From: Vitellaria paradoxa
Taxonomy: Eukaryota; Streptophyta; Magnoliopsida; Ericales; Sapotaceae
Assembly: GCA_019916065.1 (NCBI GenBank)
Contig: CM034240.1
Location: 35,825,389-35,889,388, forward strand
Direction of reading: 5' to 3'
DNA length: 64,000 nt
Positions 57,924 to 64,000 of the stretch are shown piece by piece. The notes under the pieces are model-generated. The model ran no database searches and was not told where the DNA came from. It was given only the letters and a program-made list of their open reading frames with translations. The position numbers and the translations under genes are program-made. The first letter of the stretch is position 1, and every line of letters starts with the position of its first letter.

Positions 57924-58419
57924 TCGTCGACCGAAAAATCCCCCTCAAGGTGAAAGGAAAGTATTATAAGGTAGCGGTTAGACCCGCGTTGCTATATGGA
58001 TCAGAGTGTTGGGCAGTAAAGCATAATCATGGTCAGAAGATGGCAGTTACGGAGATGAGGATGCTAAGGTGGATGTGCAGGATTACAACGAAAGATAGGA
58101 TTAGGAACGAGGAGATTAGGGGCAAAGTATGAATAGCACCGATTGAAGATAAAATGAGAGAAAATCGATTAAGATGGTTTGGCCATGTTAGAAGGCGTCC
58201 AGCAGAGGCACCTGTTAGAAGATGTGAAAGTATGGAGATTACCAGAAGTAGGAGAGGTAGAGGAAGACCCAAGAGAAGCTGGAAAGAAACCATTAAACAT
58301 GACCTGACCTACCTAGATTTATCGGAGGACATGCCGCTAAACAGATCTAATTGGCGTCGACAAATCCATATAGCCAACCCCACCTAGTGAAAAAAGACTT
58401 GGTTTGGTTTCGTTTGGTT
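57924..58419 (+). mobile_element. 5'-truncated RTE-type LINE with 15-bp target duplication
   Basis: It is flanked by TATAATCTCGTAATT (57909-57923 and 58420-58434). The plus strand encodes the end of a LINE reverse transcriptase: DRKIPLKVKGKYYK, then RPALLYGSECWAVK and ENRLRWFGHVRRRP, and a basic tail GRGRPKRSW. It runs in one frame from 57929 to a stop at 58385, with one TGA at 58130. The 3' end after the stop is rich in TTGGTTT units, as in plant RTE LINEs. The 5' truncation is typical. Confidence 0.92.
57929..58387 (+). pseudogene. RTE-type LINE reverse transcriptase, C-terminal fragment
   Basis: Only about 150 codons of the C-terminal end remain. The RWFGHVRRRP block is diagnostic of this LINE class in plants. 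A single TGA, after EIRGKV, interrupts an otherwise open frame, suggesting a fairly young insertion. The catalytic core lies upstream of the truncation and is absent. Confidence 0.9.
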
Positions 58420-58434
58420 TATAATCTCGTAATT

Positions 58435-58983
58435 CGTGTTATAAATTAAAAATTTTATTTTTGTAAAAATTTACGGAGAATTATAATAAAACAAACGGCC
58501 TCTCTATGCTGTTATTAAATTTTTATGGGCGGTTTGAAAATGATGCTTCGGAGAAAACTCACATGAACTCCAACCATGCTCTTTGATAAATGTATTTGAC
58601 TACTATGGAAGGGAATGTCGGTTTGTAGCCGGCGCTAAATCAATGGCTTGCAGCCCAAGCGTCCACTTTTAGCTGTAATTTTTTGACCGCCGCAGCAGTA
58701 GTACTTGTAGAGCAAACCACTTTGGTTAGCTTTGGGGTTTGAAAAAAGTTCGAATAAAATTTAAAATAGATATTAAAAATAGTGCGTGATGAAATTTAAT
58801 TGAAAGTTAATTGAAAGAAAGTAAAAATTTTTAGAACTATTTAAAAATTTCTTAAAGAAATTTGGAGCTCCAAACAAAATTTTTATTAAACTCAATTTCG
58901 GTTTAACTCACTTTGATTTTAACTCGTTTTTGACAAAATAAAAATTAATTAATATATGCTCAATAAACTGAAAATTCCAACAC
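58435..58983. other. Upstream duplication end and possible MITE
   Basis: 58435-58723 continues the duplicated segment (GGCGGTTTGAAAATGATGC, TTGACTACTATGGAAGGGAA and GCCGGCGCTAAATC shared with 59770-59905). 58735-58983 is an AT-rich stretch with a 14-bp palindrome TTTGGAGCTCCAAA near 58860. It could be a MITE at the duplication junction. There is no gene. Confidence 0.5.
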
Positions 58984-59071
58984 GATTGCCTCGCCGATGC
59001 CACTTGCACTGCCAGCGATGATGGCTACTTTGCCTTGCAGCTTCCAATTAATTATTGGTTCTTACATCCAT
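58984..59071 (-). pseudogene. SDR 5' fragment, duplicated copy
   Basis: The minus strand from 59071 matches the start of the intact SDR: ATG, AGAACCAATAATT, then the cofactor loop CTGCAAGGCAAAGTAGCC and GGCATCGGCGAGGC. A small insertion gives only seven codons after ATG before a TAA. Homology stops near 58984, at about SDR codon 29, where unrelated sequence begins. No active product is possible. Confidence 0.88.
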
Positions 59072-59949
59072 TTTTTTCTTTTAATATAATATTTATCAAC
59101 CGAATGTCGTCGATAAGTGATATATGTGTAATGTATGTGTATATACACTACTGGAAATTGTCAGGGCAGGTATGAATCATAATTTTAGCAGGTGTTCAGT
59201 TTATCAAAACTCATCAAAACCCACCAATTTTTATAATTTTTTTTTAATTTCTTCCAATCAAATTTTATCGTATATCATTTTTACACCAACTTTTTATATT
59301 TTTATTCTACTCTTTTGTCATCCAAACACTCAATCATATTTTAAGGCTTAGTTTAAAAAAAAAAAAGAAGGAAAAAGGTTAATTTGTGTGTGTGTGTGTG
59401 TGTGTTTTGGAAAGGGAAAAAATTAATTTTTTTGTAATTAATTTTTTTCACTTTTGTTTTTTTTTTTTTTTTGGTAATTAATTTTTTTCACTTTTGTTAA
59501 TTTGACATTTTTATCTTTATGGTTTAAATGTAAGATAGAAATGTGATCAATTCAAAACAAAAAAAACAAAAAACTGAGTAGATGAAGCCTAAGAATATTT
59601 TAAAAAATTTATGTAAACATATTTCCCACCAAAACATTTTGTATTGAAGTAAATGGAGTGTGAAAATGTGTAAATGTTACTTCTATGACTTTTAATCTTT
59701 TATTAATTATATTGTTACCCTCGACAAAAAATTATTTTATTTTATTGTTATTAAATTTTTTGGGTTTTTGAAAATGGATGCTTCGGAAGAAAACTATACG
59801 AATTCCATCCATGCATTGACAATATATCCAAGTAAGGAAAAACTTTTGACTACTATGGAAGGGAAGACCAGGTTTGTTAGCCGGCGCTAAATCGAATGGC
59901 TTGCTGCAAGGCAGGTCGCAGCAATATTACTTGGAGAGCACGCTACTTT
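59072..59949. repeat. Tandem duplication copy 2 (SDR upstream region)
   Basis: Collinear with 55375-55995, 57775-57908 and 58435-58723 but without the copia-like element and LINE. It contains (GT)n at 59383-59404, the TACTATGGAAGGGAA and GCCGGCGCTAAATCG blocks. It therefore preserves the state before those insertions. The small plus ORF at 59124-59351 is not credible. Confidence 0.82.
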
Positions 59950-60050
59950 ATATTAAGCTAATTTGGTCCAACAACACTAGCAAATAACCCGCACATTGCA
60001 GCGGGTTATTGTACTATATTTAGTTTAATATATATCCAAATGTCTACAAA

Positions 60051-60243
60051 CACTGGCGGAGTCACGAAAGGATAAGCATACGCAAGCGAATCCCCTCGTT
60101 CTCAAGCTTTGTTAAGAATAAATATAATTTTTATTCTGATTTTATACATTTGACCCATTTTAAAATTTATTTTTATTCCAAACTATACAAGGATTTTGTA
60201 ATTAAGGAAAAAAAAAAAGGTTAAAATCCTAGTTTCGTCACTT
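60051..60243. mobile_element. CACTGGCGGAG-type non-autonomous element
   Basis: The left end CACTGGCGGAGTCACG pairs with a right end that inverted reads AGTGACGAAACTAGG. Similar to the element at 41757-41995. The interior is AT-rich with no coding. Confidence 0.5.
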
Positions 60244-60834
60244 ATCGATCCCACTTATCAAAAATATTAACTCTGCCATCACCTACAAACCTCAATAAAT
60301 CTCTATAAAATTTAAATTTTTCACTCACATCACGAGTTACAAAATTACAACTTTTATAAATTTAGACTAATTTATAAAACTTCAAATGCACCTATAAAAA
60401 ATAAATATATAGAAAACTAATATTTAATATAATATGTAATGTTTAAATAATTAAAAATTTTCAAATACCTAATTTATAACAAAATAATTTACTATAAACT
60501 TAAATAAAAGTGTGATATATATAGGTACTTCAAACAAAAAAATAAAACACAAAATAAAAAAAAAAAACACGTGTCAGGCCACCAAAAGTTCTTTAAATAT
60601 CTCTAACAATAGTAAAATGATCTATTATATACTTATAAAAAAATTGATCCTCGAAACAATACAAAATGCAAAAAATAAAAAAATAAAATATGTGTCGAAT
60701 TACTAATAATCACTTGAATTTTTATATAAAAATAACATTAGTATCTAAACAAAAGAACAAAAAGACAGGCAAAAAATATATATATTTGTCGACTTATGGT
60801 AAACTCTTGTGTCATTTTTGACAAATCTCTCTTA

Positions 60835-60978
60835 GGGCTTGCTCAAGGTACTTGAGACCTAAAGCGACAATCACAAATGATGCCCTTATACCCACAAAAA
60901 AAAAAAAAAAAAAAAAAAAATATTGTGACTTTTTAAGATTGTATTAGATTTTTTACTCTTCTCCCATTTCTTTCTTTC

Positions 60979-61011
<33 letters not shown>

Positions 61012-62254
61012 AAGTTTTGCATAACCAAACTTGTATTTTCTAGTAGACATATTTTTTTATGTATAATTAAAATTAGTTACTGACAAAAGAACACTATCTA
61101 TAAAAAGTACAATACAAGCTGGAATATAAAAAAAATACTAAAGTATTAAACAATAGAACCTTATTTATTTCCATCGGACTAAGAAAATTGTAGATGCTAA
61201 TAAATAATTGAATTTGATACGTATCTATAATCTGAATAAAAAACATTGAATTAGTTATCTATCAAATAATACACTATAATAAAAATAAAGAAATAAAAAA
61301 TATTTTCTTCACAATATTCCTCAAATTAGATTCCCACCGAAATTAATCATCAAATATCACATAAACAGAGTTACCTAAACAAAGCTAACAAACAAGTCTC
61401 AAAAAAAAAAAAGGGTTATAGCTTCCTCATGCAAATCTGAACCTTGATGAAACTAATAGTTTTTTGTTGACTTCTTTGATTGATGAAAAATCACCTGCAA
61501 GTCATAGTTAAAAAGAAAAAAAAAATCAATCTACTACTACTCATAAGCTAAAAAAAAATAAATAAAACAATTAATCTATAATTTTTTTTAAATATTACCT
61601 TAAGAAAACTCTTTGATTGATAATGCACTTATAACCTTTACCAATGTATTTTTTACCTTCAAAGTTCAAATTTAAAGTTGAGAGACAAAGAGAGGGGGAG
61701 GGAGAAAGAGAGAGGGAGGAGAGGCAAACAAAAGTGTTTATGGTTGGACTTCTATACATTAGAAATAGTTGTGTAAGATGTTTTTTACCTTCCTTATAAG
61801 GCCATTAGCCTTCCCTATAAGATTTTTGGGCTTCTTTATAAGACGTTTTGACCTTCTTTCTCTGATTATATTATTTTTTCATTTATATTGAGGTTTTTTT
61901 CTCTCTTTCATTGTGAGTCCTTTTCTCATTAGAATTGAGGTCTTCATACTTTTTTTTTGTGTTTTTTTTTTTCCCTCATTTATATTGGGGCTTATTGTGA
62001 GCATTTTTTTTGCTCATTCGTTGGAGGCCTTTACATTTTTTCCTTGTAGTCTTTTTTTGTGCCTTTTATATTTTTGTCTTGTAGTTTTTGTTTTTTTTTT
62101 TTTTTCAGATTCAGATTGGGCCTTTATTGTATAAAACATATGGTAACAATACTAAAATTAACCATAACATAAAGGGTGTTTAAAAATTGGGGGCCTCAAA
62201 ATTTGAGGAGCCTAAAACAATGACTTTGGTGGCTTTGTGCTAGGCTGACCACCG
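60835..62254. mobile_element. hAT-like non-autonomous insertion, ~1.4 kb
   Basis: ATCTCTCTTA occurs at 60825-60834 and 62255-62264, containing an 8-bp target duplication CTCTCTTA as in hAT elements. The left end GGGCTTGCTCAAGG and right-end words (GGGGGCCTCAAAATTTGAGG, GGCTGACC) recall the widespread plant repeat that begins AGGGCCGGCCCT. The interior has A, TTTTC and GA-rich tracts. The ends match each other poorly, so the class is tentative. Confidence 0.45.
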
Positions 62255-62283
62255 ATCTCTCTTATATTAATGTACTAGTTAGA

Positions 62284-63181
62284 TTAGCAAAATAATTCGG
62301 TTTGGTATGAATTTTATAATATATTAAATTCTATATAGATGATGAATAAAATATGTAAAATGTTTAAATAATACAAAAACATTCCTCAATTGTTGAAAAA
62401 ATTTTCAAAAACATAACGAAAACACTACATCCACACAAAAAAAGAGCAAGTCAGTACTCCCACGTCTTACCCAGTCCTCACTTTCTCATACAAAACAGAA
62501 TAAAATAAAAACATACAAAAAAAAACCCAAAAAAACCTTTTGAAACAAATAAAATAAATTAATTGTAATTAATAAAACAAAAACATACCAAAAAAAAAAA
62601 GGCAGACAAAAAGCCAAATAAAAAAAAAAAAAAAAAACTTTTAGAACTCATAAAATTAATAAATTATAACTGTGTCCCGTAAAGATCTTCTTGTTATCAT
62701 AGCACCGAACCAAGCAAGCAAGCCAATTGACTTATAAACATATTCAATATTACTAATAATATATACAAAAGAAACCAAAAAAACTACCACATGTCGTACT
62801 CTCCGTACTCTTTTTCGTTTTAATATATTAGTATAGATTATTATATAAATCCCATTCATATAGCTATTGAAATTTACAAAAATGGATTGAATCAATTTTA
62901 CCTAGAAGTGGCAAGCGGACGGGCTATGATGGATTTGAACTAGATTAAAATAATTTTGTTACTCATCAGATTTAAGTTTAATTTTCAAATTGACCCACAT
63001 AGGGTCGACCCATTGTTTTTTTAGAGACTAAAGCGGTATATTAATATGGGTCTTTTCTAAAAAATAAAAATAATTATTATAAATCTCAAGCAGAAAAAAA
63101 AAATACTGGTATCTATCTCCTTTATGTCAACAAAAGAGTGATTAGCTTGATTTTCTGGATTAATATTGGTCGGGAGGTTGA
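62284..63181. other. AT-rich intergenic stretch, nothing recognised
   Basis: Poly-A tracts and short chance ORFs only. A minus ORF at 62895-62656 has no recognisable feature. Confidence 0.55.
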
Positions 63182-63349
63182 ACCAAAGCCTCTGTTGTTT
63201 GGTATTGTATTTGGAATGCGACTGTGATTTACTCTTACCAACCAGAGCAAAATAGTGCTTGGGAAGAACTATTTGCTGATGAGAGTGCAGAAGGAGTTCA
63301 AATGCCATACCCTGAAATCCACGACATAGGGACATGGGAACAAACCTAA
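63182..63349 (+). other. Possible terminal exon, 55 codons, unrecognised
   Basis: An open stretch after an in-frame stop at 63179 includes YSYQPEQNSAWEELFADESA and PYPEIHDIGTWEQT, followed by TAA at 63347. The acidic, mixed residue content looks coding, unlike the surrounding AT-rich ORFs. No start codon or upstream exon is evident, though an AG lies at 63186-63187. I do not recognise the family. Confidence 0.3.
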
Positions 63350-64000
63350 AAAATAACCATAATATACCATACAGCAAGTACTAATTAGAGCATAAGTGAA
63401 TAATAATATTAGTCTTCAAGGTTTGAATACTCCAAAAGTCTATCTCTTACCACAAAAAAGGTTACAAAACATCATGCCTCAAGACCAGACCCAAAACCAA
63501 TATCTAATTCACGATACAATTCAATTATTAAAATGAACACAAATAATCTATAACAGGCTAATCTAGTAAACAGATCCATCATGAGCATCTGCTCTTACAA
63601 AATCAACAATAGAGAGTGGGTTGTTTTTAAACCACGTGTCCTCAAAATATGCATATAAGATAACGTTTCTTAACCATGCAAAGGATCCAACACTTAATTA
63701 ATATTAATTAAGTAAAATCTTACCAACTTCTCAAAAATTCCATAATTTTCACATTTATCATACTATTCTAATTAGACAGTTACTTAGCCGTAATCCTGCA
63801 GTCTCATACTAAAATAAATACCCATCACCTCATTTATATCACAATATATATGTCAATACCATATTATAGGTCAATACACTGCAAGATTAGTTTGTGGATA
63901 TAGAACTAAATCGAAAATAAATTCCAAGGCCTCAATTGTGTGGTATAACTGATTCTACAGTCCTAGATATACTTATCATAACTCATGGCCCTGGTCTCGC
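63350..64000. other. AT-rich intergenic stretch, nothing recognised
   Basis: No gene, repeat boundary or RNA gene is visible up to the window end. Confidence 0.5.

Larger units (their letters stand above)
59976..62283 (-). mobile_element. Helitron-like remnant, interrupted
   Basis: At the left, read on the minus strand, a stem AATAACCCGC with loop and GCGGGTTATT (59983-60010) is followed by TGCTAGT at 59976-59982. This is the hairpin plus CTRRT end of plant Helitrons. A TC start could lie at 62282-62283 with a preceding A, in an ATTAATATAAGAGAG context. No helicase is present. The base after CTAGT is not the expected T. Nested inside are a CACTGGCGGA-type element and a hAT-like insertion. 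Confidence 0.35.

Overview
This is nuclear DNA from a flowering plant, probably a dicot. It is AT-rich and dominated by plant-type retrotransposons (Athila, Tat and Tekay-like Ty3/gypsy elements, a TRIM, a small copia-like element, an RTE-type LINE, tRNA-derived SINEs), with PIF/Harbinger, CACTA, hAT-like and MITE-class DNA elements. Only one gene looks intact and host-encoded: a single-exon classical short-chain dehydrogenase/reductase (SDR) on the minus strand at 54589-55374.

Positions 1-28805 form a nest. The outermost element A is a decayed Tat-lineage Ty3/gypsy element on the minus strand (segments 1-1852 and 23331-28805). Its integrase C-terminus is split by element B, an Athila-type element on the plus strand (1853-23330, 5-bp target duplication CCCTT). 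B is in turn interrupted by element C, a Tekay-type chromovirus on the minus strand (6373-14753, duplication TTTAA), and by D, an 1881-bp solo LTR inside B's reverse transcriptase (15182-17062, duplication CATAT). All the retroviral-type genes here are broken by stops and frameshifts.

Positions 28806-44800 are mostly AT-rich intergenic DNA with small elements. They include remains of a PIF/Harbinger transposon (a Myb/SANT-like ORF1 at 33856-35296, split by an almost pristine 347-bp TRIM, and a truncated transposase at 35727-36600), an adjacent GRF-type zinc-finger remnant, several MITE-like elements, and a degenerate ~132-bp tandem array lying between two copies of a ~500-bp direct repeat (42160-43700).

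Positions 44805-52377 hold a very long (~4 kb) Ogre/Tat-like LTR full of internal repeats. It is followed directly by a non-autonomous CACTA-like element that carries an 1837-bp solo LTR (duplication CGGTT).

Positions 54000-60000 are the gene neighbourhood: a SINE with a 15-bp target duplication, the SDR gene with a TATA box, and a partial tandem duplication of the SDR start and upstream region (58984-59949). A rearranged three-LTR copia-like element and a 5'-truncated LINE are inserted in the upstream region. The right end (59976-64000) contains a Helitron-like hairpin terminus, a hAT-like 1.4-kb insertion, and AT-rich sequence with one possible terminal exon near 63182-63349. I see no rRNA or tRNA genes and no CRISPR array.
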